From Chloroflexota bacterium (GTDB lineage Bacteria > Chloroflexota > Anaerolineae > J102): 16,057 bases of DNA. The position numbers were made by a program, and so were the translations under genes. Where the stretch lies: NCBI GenBank assembly GCA_003353825.1, contig PIVW01000081.1, positions 1 through 16,057 on the forward strand, in the 5' to 3' direction. Below, in pieces: positions 1 through 6,848 of the stretch (position 1 is its first letter; every line of letters starts with the position of its first letter). Under the pieces are notes generated by a model that saw only the letters and a program-made list of their open reading frames with translations, had not been told where the DNA came from and searched no databases.

Positions 1-216
1 TTCGCGTGACGATCACGAATTTCAGTCGATGATGCCCCCACACCTAGTGGCTGGTTGTGTTAAACGTCTAGATATCGTGCGAGGAAAATCCGCATCACGC
101 GAAATCCCAGAGAACCAAACGAATTAGAGCAACGCACAGAAGCAGAACAGAAGGAACAAGGGGCATCAGACATCGAAGTAACATGGAGAGAGGAGTTACT
201 AGCAACGCTTCTAGAT

Positions 217-645
217 ATGCCACCAGATGCATTTGAACGTCTAGTACAGCGGATGTTGCGGGAATCCGGGTTTATTCAGGTTAAGGTTACTGGACGCAGC
301 GGGGATGGCGGTGTCGATGGCAAAGGCATTATGCGGTTAAGTGGCTTACTCGGCTTTCACGTGATATTTCAGTGCAAAAGATACAGAGGATCTGTGGGGG
401 CAAGCCAAGTAAGGGATTTCCGAGGCGCGATGGTGGGCAGAGCAGATAAGGCATTGTTGATTACGACTGGCAATTTCACGAAAGACGCAGTGCGAGAGGC
501 AACTAGGGATGGTGCTCCAGCGATTGACCTAATCGACGGAGAATTGCTTGTTGGAAAATTACAGGAACTAGGTCTGGGGGTGGAAACAAAGCTAGTGCAG
601 GTTGAACATATTGAGATCGAACACGACTGGTTTAAGTCACTCTGA
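217..645 (+). CDS. Mrr-type restriction endonuclease, catalytic domain only (N-terminally truncated)
   Basis: This 142-residue product is the catalytic domain of an Mrr-like type IV restriction enzyme, a family that cuts modified DNA. The PD-(D/E)xK-type core is visible: GDGGVDG near residues 29-35 (Asp34), then FQCKRYRG near 51-58 with the Q-x-K pair (Gln52, Lys54). The downstream segment ALLITTGNFTKDA near 79-91 is also typical. Family members are usually about 300 residues with an N-terminal winged-helix domain, which is missing here. The same frame is open back to a TAA at 61-63, and codons 181-216 read TWREELLATLLD, which looks like the normal helix before this domain. However, no ATG, GTG or TTG occurs in that frame before 217. 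The gene is therefore probably a decayed remnant, or is translated from an internal start. The next gene begins 18 bases downstream. Family confidence is high; functional status is uncertain. Confidence 0.75.
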   Translation: MPPDAFERLVQRMLRESGFIQVKVTGRSGDGGVDGKGIMRLSGLLGFHVIFQCKRYRGSVGASQVRDFRGAMVGRADKALLITTGNFTKDAVREATRDGAPAIDLIDGELLVGKLQELGLGVETKLVQVEHIEIEHDWFKSL

Positions 646-663
646 TTCACAGAGGTTCATGCA

Positions 664-1698
664 ATGAATAAATACAACTATAAATTCTCATTCGGCCCCT
701 GGAATATCCACGAAGGCGCAGATCCCTTTGGACCACCGGTGCGCCCGACCGTAGCATTTGCCGACAAGTTACATATCCTCAAAGATCTCGGCTTTGACGC
801 CATGCAGTTCCATGATGACGACGCCGTACCCGATCTGGATGACAAATCGGAATTGCAGATCCGGCACGAGGCCGAGCAGATGAAAGCGCAACTGGATGAT
901 CTGGGTCTGGTTGCAGAGTTCGCCGCCCCCCGCATCTGGGAGCACCCCCTGACGGTGGATGGGGGCTTTACGGCTAACGATGCTAAGGCTCGGGCCTATG
1001 CCAACGATCGGGCCAAGAAATGCGCCGACATCTGCCGCTACCTGGGTACAGACTTGATGGTGTTGTGGCTGGCGCGCGAGGGCACCTACATGCGGGAGAG
1101 CAAAGACATCGTGCGGGGGACTGAGCTAATTCTGGAAACCGTGAACATGCTGTTGGAGTACGATCCTGACTTGCGTATAGCCATCGAGCCAAAACCGAAC
1201 GAGCCCATGGACCTGGCCTATCTTCCTACCATCGGCCACGCCCTCGCTTTGGGGTCCCAGGCCGCTGATCCCTCCCGGGTGGGAGCACTGGTTGAGTCGG
1301 CCCATGCGGTACTGGCCGGACTCGATCCCTCCGAAGAAATGGGTTTCGCCCTCGCTTTCGATAAGCTGTGGGGCGTGCATCTCAATGACCAGAATGGCCT
1401 CAAATTTGACGAGGACCGTGCCTTTGGTTCCGTCGACCTGCGCCGGGCCTTCAATCAGGTGCTGGTTTTAGAACGGCACAACTACGCTGAAATCGGCATG
1501 GTAGGCCTGGATGTCAAAGCAGTGCGTACCCAACCCCCTGAACTGGCAACCAAACATCTGCGCAACTCCCTCCATCTGTTCCTGCGCCTGGTCGAAGTCG
1601 TTAGATCGATGGATCAGCAAAAGGTCGAGGAACTGAGGGCGGCCAGAGATTATGAGGAGCTTGATTGGTTGATCCTCAATACTTTGATGGGAAGCTGA
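664..1698 (+). CDS. Xylose-isomerase-like TIM-barrel sugar isomerase
   Basis: This is a 344-residue protein of the xylose isomerase-like TIM-barrel superfamily, expected to interconvert an aldose and a ketose using two divalent metals in the cytoplasm. Compared with Streptomyces-type xylose isomerase it keeps the catalytic FHDDD (His50, Asp53), GGFTANDA near 100-107, EPKPNEP near 175-181 (Glu175, Lys177), a Glu-x-x-His pair (Glu211, His214), FDED (Asp249, Asp251) and a late metal-ligand Asp near 283. The usual HIDLN metal-ligand segment instead reads GVHLND, so a conserved Asp appears to be His239. It is also shorter than the roughly 385-390 residues of classic enzymes. The true substrate may therefore not be xylose. 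The start is preceded by AGAGG. It sits 144 bp ahead of the cyclase/hydroxylase operon and may belong to the same catabolic locus. Confidence 0.8.
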   Translation: MNKYNYKFSFGPWNIHEGADPFGPPVRPTVAFADKLHILKDLGFDAMQFHDDDAVPDLDDKSELQIRHEAEQMKAQLDDLGLVAEFAAPRIWEHPLTVDGGFTANDAKARAYANDRAKKCADICRYLGTDLMVLWLAREGTYMRESKDIVRGTELILETVNMLLEYDPDLRIAIEPKPNEPMDLAYLPTIGHALALGSQAADPSRVGALVESAHAVLAGLDPSEEMGFALAFDKLWGVHLNDQNGLKFDEDRAFGSVDLRRAFNQVLVLERHNYAEIGMVGLDVKAVRTQPPELATKHLRNSLHLFLRLVEVVRSMDQQKVEELRAARDYEELDWLILNTLMGS

Positions 1699-1750
1699 AT
1701 ATGATTGAAGATCCAAGATTGATATTTGTTTGCAGTAAGAGTTGTGATTC

Positions 1751-1797
1751 AATCTCTAATCTCTAATCTCTAATCTCTAATCTCTAATCTCTAATCT
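1751..1797. repeat. Heptanucleotide tandem repeat (AATCTCT)n
   Basis: Six perfect copies of AATCTCT run from 1751 to 1792, followed by a partial copy AATCTT. The array fills the gap between the isomerase and cyclase genes. The same heptamer family recurs at 6264-6335 in both orientations. No promoter or terminator is evident in the rest of this 144-bp gap. Confidence 0.95.
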
Positions 1798-1842
1798 TCG
1801 TCCTCAATCATTTGCAGTCAGCATGAGGCCAAAAAAGACCCC

Positions 1843-2532
1843 ATGACCAAAATCATAGACCTATCCGTCGTCATTGGCGAACAAACCCTTAGCCCGCCCT
1901 CGGTCGGTATCCAACTTGAACTGACGCCATACCATCGTGGCCCCGGTTTCTGGCAGGCCAGTAAGATAGAGATGCTTTTGCATACAGGATCTCATGTCGA
2001 TTTTTCGCGTCACACTGTTGTAGATGGCGAAACCGCCGCCGATGTCTCGTTGGACAGGGTCTTTGGCCAGGCGCTGGTTGTCGACCTCAGTTTTGTCGAG
2101 GCCAATCATGAGATCTCCGTGGCCGATATGGAGGCACACGCACAAGCGGTCGGCCCAGGGGATATCGTCCTCGTGCGCACGGATTGGACCGAAAAGCACT
2201 GGGGTAATTTCCCAACTTATTACCTGCAATCACCCTATTGCGCGCCTGAAGCCGCCCAATGGCTTGTCGACCGTGGCGCCAAGGCTATAGCCTTTGACTG
2301 TTTTAGCGAATACTGCGCTCGCCTGCCTGACTTCACATCAGAAGATTTTATCATCCACAAGATCATCCTTGAAAACAATGCGATTTTGATGCAGCAATTG
2401 ACGAATTTCTCTCGACTCCCAAGGGGTGGAGAACGTTTCCCATTTTTTGCGCCCTTCATTAAGATCGATGGAGCTGAGGGATCACCCGCTCGGTTCTTCG
2501 CCCTCCTAGAGGGTTCTCAAGAGGAGGTATGA
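1843..2532 (+). CDS. Cyclase-family (kynurenine formamidase-like) metal-dependent hydrolase
   Basis: This 229-residue protein belongs to the cyclase family (PF04199), which includes KynB arylformamidase and other zinc- or manganese-dependent hydrolases acting on amides, lactones or cyclic compounds. The signature HTGSHVDFSRH lies at residues 47-57, giving metal-binding His47, His51, Asp53 and His57. A conserved late His is present near 172. The following family motif, usually of the form (I/V)EN(L)TNL, reads MQQLTNF, so the Glu that normally helps bind metal is Gln184. The stop codon overlaps the start region of the FAD subunit gene (TGA at 2530-2532), so the two are translationally coupled. 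The likely role is opening or hydrolysing a ring or amide produced by, or feeding, the hydroxylase encoded next. The exact substrate is unknown. Confidence 0.85.
   Translation: MTKIIDLSVVIGEQTLSPPSVGIQLELTPYHRGPGFWQASKIEMLLHTGSHVDFSRHTVVDGETAADVSLDRVFGQALVVDLSFVEANHEISVADMEAHAQAVGPGDIVLVRTDWTEKHWGNFPTYYLQSPYCAPEAAQWLVDRGAKAIAFDCFSEYCARLPDFTSEDFIIHKIILENNAILMQQLTNFSRLPRGGERFPFFAPFIKIDGAEGSPARFFALLEGSQEEV
2521..2527 (+). promoter_or_regulatory. Ribosome binding site of the FAD subunit gene
   Basis: GAGGAGG lies inside the last codons of the cyclase gene. Two ATG codons follow back to back at 2529 and 2532. The spacing of one base to the first is too short, while four bases to the second is more workable, so 2532 is the preferred start. 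Confidence 0.7.
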
Positions 2533-3377
2533 TGGCTGTACAAACCTACTTCACGCCGCAGTCGCTGGACGAGGCCGTGGGGTTGCTGGCGAAACATGGC
2601 CCGTCGCTGCTGGTCATGGCCGGTGGCACGGTGACCATGCCCTTGATAAACGAGGGTATTTCCACCCCCGACCAGGTCATGGGACTCAAACAGGTCGGTC
2701 TCGACGCTGTAAGTGTTGGCAATGGTGTCGTCAGCATCGGCGCCACGACTACACTGACAAGCATTGTGGCGTTGTCTGCAATCCCCATGCTGCAAGAGGC
2801 TGCCACTAGCACCGCCGCCTGGACCATCCGCAACATGGGCACCGTGGGGGGCAATCTTTTTGTGCCACCCCCTGCCGGAGATCTGGCCGTGGCCCTGCTG
2901 GCTCTGGACGCTCAGGTCAAGCTGGTGAGCAGCGGGGGTGAACGTGTCGTCCCCTTGGCCCAGTTTTGGAGCGGCTGGATGAGCACCGTCATGGCCGAGG
3001 ATGAATTGCTGACCGAGATCCAGGTGCCGATACCGGAAGGCGAGACTGCCTACCTGAAATATGGCCGCAAGCATGCTAACACGCCGGCTATCGTCACTGT
3101 CGCCGCCCACATCGTCTCTGATGGGGGCATTGTTTCCAAGGCAAGGCTGGCGCTAGGTGCTGTCGGACCTCATCCCATTCGAGCGATCGAGGCTGAAGCC
3201 GTGTTGGTGGGCTCATCACTTGACAAAGCCACCATCGCAACCGCCGCCACTGTCGCTGCCGACGCAAGCGAGCCCTTCACCGATGCCGTCGCCAGCGAAT
3301 GGTATCGGCGTCGTATGCTGAAGGTGTACGTGGGCCGGGCTTTGTCCCAGATTGCTGGAGAGGGGGAGGGGGACTGA
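2532..3377 (+). CDS. Xanthine dehydrogenase family, FAD-binding subunit (CoxM/XdhB type)
   Basis: This FAD-carrying medium subunit of a molybdenum hydroxylase passes electrons from the iron-sulfur subunit to the final acceptor. It is about 281 residues, normal for stand-alone FAD subunits. The first FAD-binding segment reads VMAGGTVTMPLI near residues 30-41. The second is the hallmark TIRNMGTVGGNLF near 96-108, followed by a Pro-rich stretch and DLAVALLALDA. The C-terminal CO-dehydrogenase flavoprotein domain follows, with KYGRKHANTPAIVTVAA near 178-194. It overlaps the cyclase stop codon upstream, and only two bases separate its stop from the start of the iron-sulfur subunit, so a single operon is clear. 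An ATG three bases earlier (2529) is an alternative start. Confidence 0.93.
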   Translation: MAVQTYFTPQSLDEAVGLLAKHGPSLLVMAGGTVTMPLINEGISTPDQVMGLKQVGLDAVSVGNGVVSIGATTTLTSIVALSAIPMLQEAATSTAAWTIRNMGTVGGNLFVPPPAGDLAVALLALDAQVKLVSSGGERVVPLAQFWSGWMSTVMAEDELLTEIQVPIPEGETAYLKYGRKHANTPAIVTVAAHIVSDGGIVSKARLALGAVGPHPIRAIEAEAVLVGSSLDKATIATAATVAADASEPFTDAVASEWYRRRMLKVYVGRALSQIAGEGEGD

Positions 3378-3379
3378 TC

Positions 3380-3868
3380 ATGGCATCTAAAATCATTAGC
3401 TTTACCCTAAACGGCCGGGAGGCCGAGATCATCGCCAAGCCCCTCATGACTTTGCAGATGGTGCTGCGCGACAAGCTCGAATTCACAGCCACCAAGGCCG
3501 GTTGTAAACAGGGGGGTTGCGGCAGCTGCACCGTTTTGGTCGATGGTGAGCCCATGGCCTCGTGTCTGCTACCGGTAGAAGATGTACAGGGGCATGAGGT
3601 GACGACGCTGGAGGGGATCACGCCCAACCATGGGCTTCACCCCATCCAGGAAGCCTTCTTCGACAACTTCGCCGTGCAATGTGGTTACTGTGCACCGGGC
3701 TTTATCATGACAAGCAAAGCCCTGTTGGACCACAATCCTCAGCCCAGCCGCCAGGAGATCATCGAAGCCTTAACCGGCAACGTCTGCCGTTGCACAGGCT
3801 ACGAACCAATTATCGAGGCAGTACAAGATGCGGCTCAGCGCATGAACGGGAATGGAGGTGCGTCATGA
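3380..3868 (+). CDS. Xanthine dehydrogenase family, 2x[2Fe-2S] subunit (CoxS/XdhC type)
   Basis: This 162-residue small subunit carries two [2Fe-2S] clusters that relay electrons from the molybdenum site to FAD. All eight ligands are present. The N-terminal plant-ferredoxin-type cluster uses Cys42, Cys47, Cys50 and Cys62 (C-x4-C-x2-C-x11-C). The C-terminal cluster uses Cys101, Cys104, Cys136 and Cys138, within CGYCAPGFI and CRCTGYEP. The frame is open further upstream, but the ATG at 3380 is chosen because a purine-rich GGGGGAGGGGG-like site precedes it and the protein then begins exactly at the ferredoxin fold. Its last four bases overlap the next gene as ATGA (3865-3868). Confidence 0.95.
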   Translation: MASKIISFTLNGREAEIIAKPLMTLQMVLRDKLEFTATKAGCKQGGCGSCTVLVDGEPMASCLLPVEDVQGHEVTTLEGITPNHGLHPIQEAFFDNFAVQCGYCAPGFIMTSKALLDHNPQPSRQEIIEALTGNVCRCTGYEPIIEAVQDAAQRMNGNGGAS

Positions 3869-5226
3869 CTATCCAAGAATTGAAAGTCGTAGGCAAGTCA
3901 GTTCAGCGGCGCGATGGCGTGGGCCATGTCACTGGCAAGACTGTCTACATCGACGATATCCACTTTCGCGATATGCTGTATCTGAAAATGGTGCGCAGCC
4001 CTGTGCCCCATGGCATCATCAAGGGCATTGACTTTTCTGAAGCCGAGAAAGTACCAGGTTTCGTCAAAGCACTCACCCACGAGGATGTGCCCAAGAACGT
4101 TTATACCATCCTCTGTCTAATCGGCGTTGGCCCTGACGAAGAGCCGGTGCTGGCAGATGGCAAGGTGAAGTACAAGGGTGAGCAGATCGCCGCCATCATT
4201 GCTGAGACAGAAGATGCAGCTACGGAGGCAGCTTCGAGGGTGGTGCTGGATATTGAAGAATTGCCGGCGGTCTTCGACGTCGAGGAAGCGCTGCAGGAAG
4301 GCGCCCCCATCCTCAAAGACTGGGGCACCAACTATTTCATTTACGATTACGAGCATGGTCAGGCCAATCCCTGTCGCAAGGTACGATATGGCGATGTGGA
4401 GAAAGGTTTCGAAGCGGCTGACTACATCATCGAAGGTCGCTACCAGACCAGCCCCATCGAGCATGCGCCCACCGAGACCACCGGCTGCGTGGTCAATCCG
4501 GAAGCTGATGGCCGCTACACTGTTTACACCAACACTCAGGCACTCTACTTCACCCTGGACAACGCCGCCCTCATTCTCGACATCCCCTTCAACAAGCTGC
4601 ACTTTGTAGGCGGCGCCGTTGGTGGTGGCTTCGGTGGAAAGGTGGATGTGATCACCGAGCCCATCGCCATCCTGGCCAGCATGAAGACTGGCCGCCCGGT
4701 TAAGTATCGCTTTACGCGCGAAGAAGAGATGAGAGTCTCCTCTACACGTGGGGCCTGGCGCTTGTATTACAAGGATGGGGTGATGAAAGATGGCCGCATC
4801 ATCGCCCGTCAGGTTACCAGCTATGCGGATGCGGGGGCTTACAACCGCCACACGCCCTATGCTGTGACCAAACACGCCGCCAATGTGGCCGGCCCCTACG
4901 CCATACCAAACGTCTCTATCGACGCCCATTGCGTGTACACCAACCGCCAGCCAGGCAGTGCCATGCGAGGCTTTGGCGTGACTCCCGCTTCCTTTGCCTT
5001 GGAAGTGCAGATGGACAAGATTGCCGAGATCGTGGGCATGGATCCTTGGGAGATCCGCTTTGTAAACGCTTACCGTAATGGCGACATCAAACCCCATCGC
5101 AAAGTGGTGGAAGATGCCACCTTGATCGAAACGATGCAGGCAGCGGCTGAACTAGTGGGACATGAACTGCCGCCGCATCTCAAAATCATGAATTCCTGGG
5201 GCCGAGAAGGAGGCAAACATGGCTAA
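3865..5226 (+). CDS. Xanthine dehydrogenase family, molybdopterin-binding large subunit, N-terminal part
   Basis: This 453-residue protein covers the a/b-hammerhead domain (roughly residues 15-130) and the first molybdopterin-binding domain (roughly 150-400) of a molybdenum hydroxylase catalytic subunit. The pterin-contacting GGGFGGK motif is at 253-259. The AMRGFG motif at 366-371 carries the conserved active-site-region Arg. The family is normally one chain of about 760-800 residues. Here the chain ends at 453 and the rest is encoded by the next gene, with an 8-base overlap. This matches the arrangement known for Eubacterium barkeri nicotinate dehydrogenase, whose molybdenum part is split into about 50-kDa and 37-kDa subunits. 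The start at 3865 is set by the ATGA overlap with the iron-sulfur gene; the open frame upstream of it is that gene's shadow. Confidence 0.93.
   Translation: MTIQELKVVGKSVQRRDGVGHVTGKTVYIDDIHFRDMLYLKMVRSPVPHGIIKGIDFSEAEKVPGFVKALTHEDVPKNVYTILCLIGVGPDEEPVLADGKVKYKGEQIAAIIAETEDAATEAASRVVLDIEELPAVFDVEEALQEGAPILKDWGTNYFIYDYEHGQANPCRKVRYGDVEKGFEAADYIIEGRYQTSPIEHAPTETTGCVVNPEADGRYTVYTNTQALYFTLDNAALILDIPFNKLHFVGGAVGGGFGGKVDVITEPIAILASMKTGRPVKYRFTREEEMRVSSTRGAWRLYYKDGVMKDGRIIARQVTSYADAGAYNRHTPYAVTKHAANVAGPYAIPNVSIDAHCVYTNRQPGSAMRGFGVTPASFALEVQMDKIAEIVGMDPWEIRFVNAYRNGDIKPHRKVVEDATLIETMQAAAELVGHELPPHLKIMNSWGREGGKHG
5207..5213 (+). promoter_or_regulatory. Ribosome binding site for the second molybdopterin subunit
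   Basis: AAGGAGG is followed by five bases and then the ATG at 5219, all inside the end of the preceding gene. This near-perfect site argues that the downstream chain is deliberately initiated rather than being the product of a frameshift mutation. Confidence 0.8.
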
Positions 5227-6223
5227 AATACGAGGATCCGGAATGGCAGCGGTCAACTACCCAACAGGCATGAATCTGGGGGGGGATCCCAGTCAGGCCT
5301 TGATCCATGCCACGACCACCGGCACCTTTGTGATTTCCCTATCCAGCACTGATCTGGGACAGGGTTTGAAAACGGTTATCGCTCAGATCGGAGCCGAAAC
5401 ACTAGGCTTACCCTTTGAGAATGTGCTGATCGATACCGCAGATACTGACACCGGACCGCATTGCATGGGCACTTTTGCCAGCCGGGCCACGCATCGCGTG
5501 GGCAACGCCGTCATGCAGGCGGCGCAGGAAGCGCGTGAAATCATGCTGCAGATCGCCGGTGAGGAACTGGAAGTAGCGCCCGAGGATCTGGAGACCGACG
5601 GAGAGGGTTTCATCCGGGTAAAGGGCGCACCTGAAAGCAAGATCCATATTGTGGATTTGGCACTGGCAGCGCACTTCAAGTACGGGCGTACCATCTCCGG
5701 CCGGGGCATCTACATGAAGCCCAAGAGCGATGTGGTACCCGAGACCGGTGAGATGGATCCAGACTCGACTGAAGCGCATGCCTGCACCGTTGTTGAGGTC
5801 GAGGTAGACACCGAAACAGGCGAAGTGACGGTGCTCAGCGTCAAAAGCGCCTACGAGGTTGGGCGGCAGGTGAACCCCAAACTGGTCGAGGGACAGATCG
5901 TGGGCGGATCATGGATGGGTGTATCGCACGCCCTGTATGAAACCACCGCCCCTTACTATCCGGCCATCGATCACAGCCCAGGCGGATATAGCGAGTACCT
6001 GATGCCGGGCCCCACAGAACTGCCTGAGATCGAGAGTGTGGTGCTCGAATATCCCTCTGCCACCGGTCCCTATGGTGTCAAAGGTGTAGGCGAGATGACG
6101 GCCAATTCACCGATCCCAGCCATCGTCAACGCCATCTACAACGCCGTAGGCGTGCGCATCACCGAGCTGCCTGTCACGCCGGAGAAAGTCCTGCGCGCGC
6201 TTGACGAGAAGGAGATAGCCTAA
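5219..6223 (+). CDS. Xanthine dehydrogenase family, molybdopterin-binding subunit, C-terminal part
   Basis: This 334-residue protein is the second molybdopterin-binding domain of the hydroxylase and supplies the catalytic base. The LGQGLKT motif (Gln48 region) matches the conserved cofactor-contacting GQG of the family. The GVKGVGE motif ends in Glu292, the expected active-site glutamate that activates the Mo-bound hydroxyl. CTVVEVEVDTETGEV near 184-198 is also typical. Together with the preceding 453-residue chain it makes 787 residues, the length of an undivided large subunit. It begins eight bases before the stop of its partner and is the last gene of the five-gene operon; no clear terminator follows. 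Substrate class (purine, nicotinate-like heterocycle, aldehyde or other) is not determined by these motifs. Confidence 0.92.
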   Translation: MAKIRGSGMAAVNYPTGMNLGGDPSQALIHATTTGTFVISLSSTDLGQGLKTVIAQIGAETLGLPFENVLIDTADTDTGPHCMGTFASRATHRVGNAVMQAAQEAREIMLQIAGEELEVAPEDLETDGEGFIRVKGAPESKIHIVDLALAAHFKYGRTISGRGIYMKPKSDVVPETGEMDPDSTEAHACTVVEVEVDTETGEVTVLSVKSAYEVGRQVNPKLVEGQIVGGSWMGVSHALYETTAPYYPAIDHSPGGYSEYLMPGPTELPEIESVVLEYPSATGPYGVKGVGEMTANSPIPAIVNAIYNAVGVRITELPVTPEKVLRALDEKEIA

Positions 6224-6263
6224 AAGCGCAAATTCTCAAGCAGGAAGTCCTGTCACCAAACAA

Positions 6264-6335
6264 GGAGATTAGAGATTGGCACATTAGAAACTTGTGTATC
6301 GCCGGAACGAGGTCAATCTCTAATCTCCAATCTCC
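6264..6335. repeat. 15-bp inverted repeat built from AATCTCT-like heptamers
   Basis: GGAGATTAGAGATTG at 6264-6278 is the exact reverse complement of CAATCTCTAATCTCC at 6314-6328, with 35 bases between. The right arm continues as a heptamer array (AATCTCT, AATCTCC, AATCTCC at 6315-6335). It lies in the 178-bp gap after the hydroxylase operon. It could fold in RNA as a 15-bp stem, but no T-run follows, so it is not called a terminator. Confidence 0.9.
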
Positions 6336-6401
6336 ACCGTCCAATCATCAATCTTCAATAACATATCTCAATCCCACCACCCACCCACTAGAGCAAATAT
6401 C

Positions 6402-6713
6402 ATGCTAAAAGTCGTATCCTTATTGAAACGCCGAGAAGATTTAAGCCTGGATGATTTCCGCAAATGGGCCCTTGAAGAACACCCGCCGCTGGGTAAAAAA
6501 CTACCCGGAATGCGTCACTATCGTATGAGCGTCGTACTTGAAGATGGCCCCGATTTACCCTACCATGCAGTATCTGAAATGTGGTTCGATGATAACGAGG
6601 CACGGTTGGCAGCCTTTGGCACCGACGATGGCAAAGCTGCCGGCGCCGATGCCGTAGCGCATTGTTCGTCGAGATTCCACCTGCTTACCGAAGAAAAAGT
6701 GTTAATCGAGTAG
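6402..6713 (+). CDS. EthD domain-containing protein
   Basis: This 103-residue protein is of the EthD family (PF07110), small dimeric alpha+beta-barrel proteins often found next to oxidative catabolic enzymes; the namesake sits in the ethyl tert-butyl ether degradation cluster. The pattern LLKRREDLSLDDFRKW, the EHPPLGKKLPG segment (His27, Pro35-Gly36) and RHYRM (residues 38-42) are typical, as is the late FHLLTEEKV strand. The length is normal for a single-domain member. The ribosome site is weak. Its position right behind the hydroxylase operon suggests an auxiliary role in the same pathway, but most family members have no proven reaction. Confidence 0.85.
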   Translation: MLKVVSLLKRREDLSLDDFRKWALEEHPPLGKKLPGMRHYRMSVVLEDGPDLPYHAVSEMWFDDNEARLAAFGTDDGKAAGADAVAHCSSRFHLLTEEKVLIE

Positions 6714-6771
6714 GATCGATTTGTCCCCGCTATGGTGGTTCCGTCCGATCATGCGAACTCAAGGTGTTTGC

Positions 6772-6780
6772 TGCTATAAT
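6772..6780 (+). promoter_or_regulatory. Extended -10 promoter upstream of the DUF4058 gene
   Basis: TGCTATAAT is an extended -10 element (TG-N-TATAAT with a perfect hexamer). No good -35 hexamer is visible 17 bases upstream, as is common for extended -10 promoters. It is about 70 bases before the ATG at 6849. Confidence 0.6.
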
Positions 6781-6848
6781 GCCGATATTAGGTATGCGAT
6801 TGGCAGAATCACGCCGATGTTAACACTCGTAGCACGAATGGATGACTG

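Noticed and set aside
1751..1797. CRISPR-like array
   Set aside because: The repeat unit is seven bases with no spacers; it is a simple tandem repeat.
2517..3110. 197-codon minus-strand open frame
   Set aside because: It is antisense to the FAD subunit gene with its complete FAD-binding motifs; low-complexity His/Gly/Gln-rich translation.
3679..3864. Upstream extension of the first molybdopterin subunit frame
   Set aside because: This part overlaps the iron-sulfur subunit's second cluster motif in another frame. The ATGA overlap at 3865 gives the natural start, and the protein then begins at the family's usual N-terminus.
4117..5097. 326-codon open frame on the minus strand
   Set aside because: It lies wholly inside the molybdopterin subunit gene, whose motifs are clear; the reverse frame has no recognisable domain and is a shadow of GC-biased codon use.
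5200..5226. Frameshift mutation splitting one Mo subunit gene
   Set aside because: An AAGGAGG site with five-base spacing precedes the second ATG and the break is at a domain boundary, matching known split enzymes; an engineered-looking coupling is more likely than decay.
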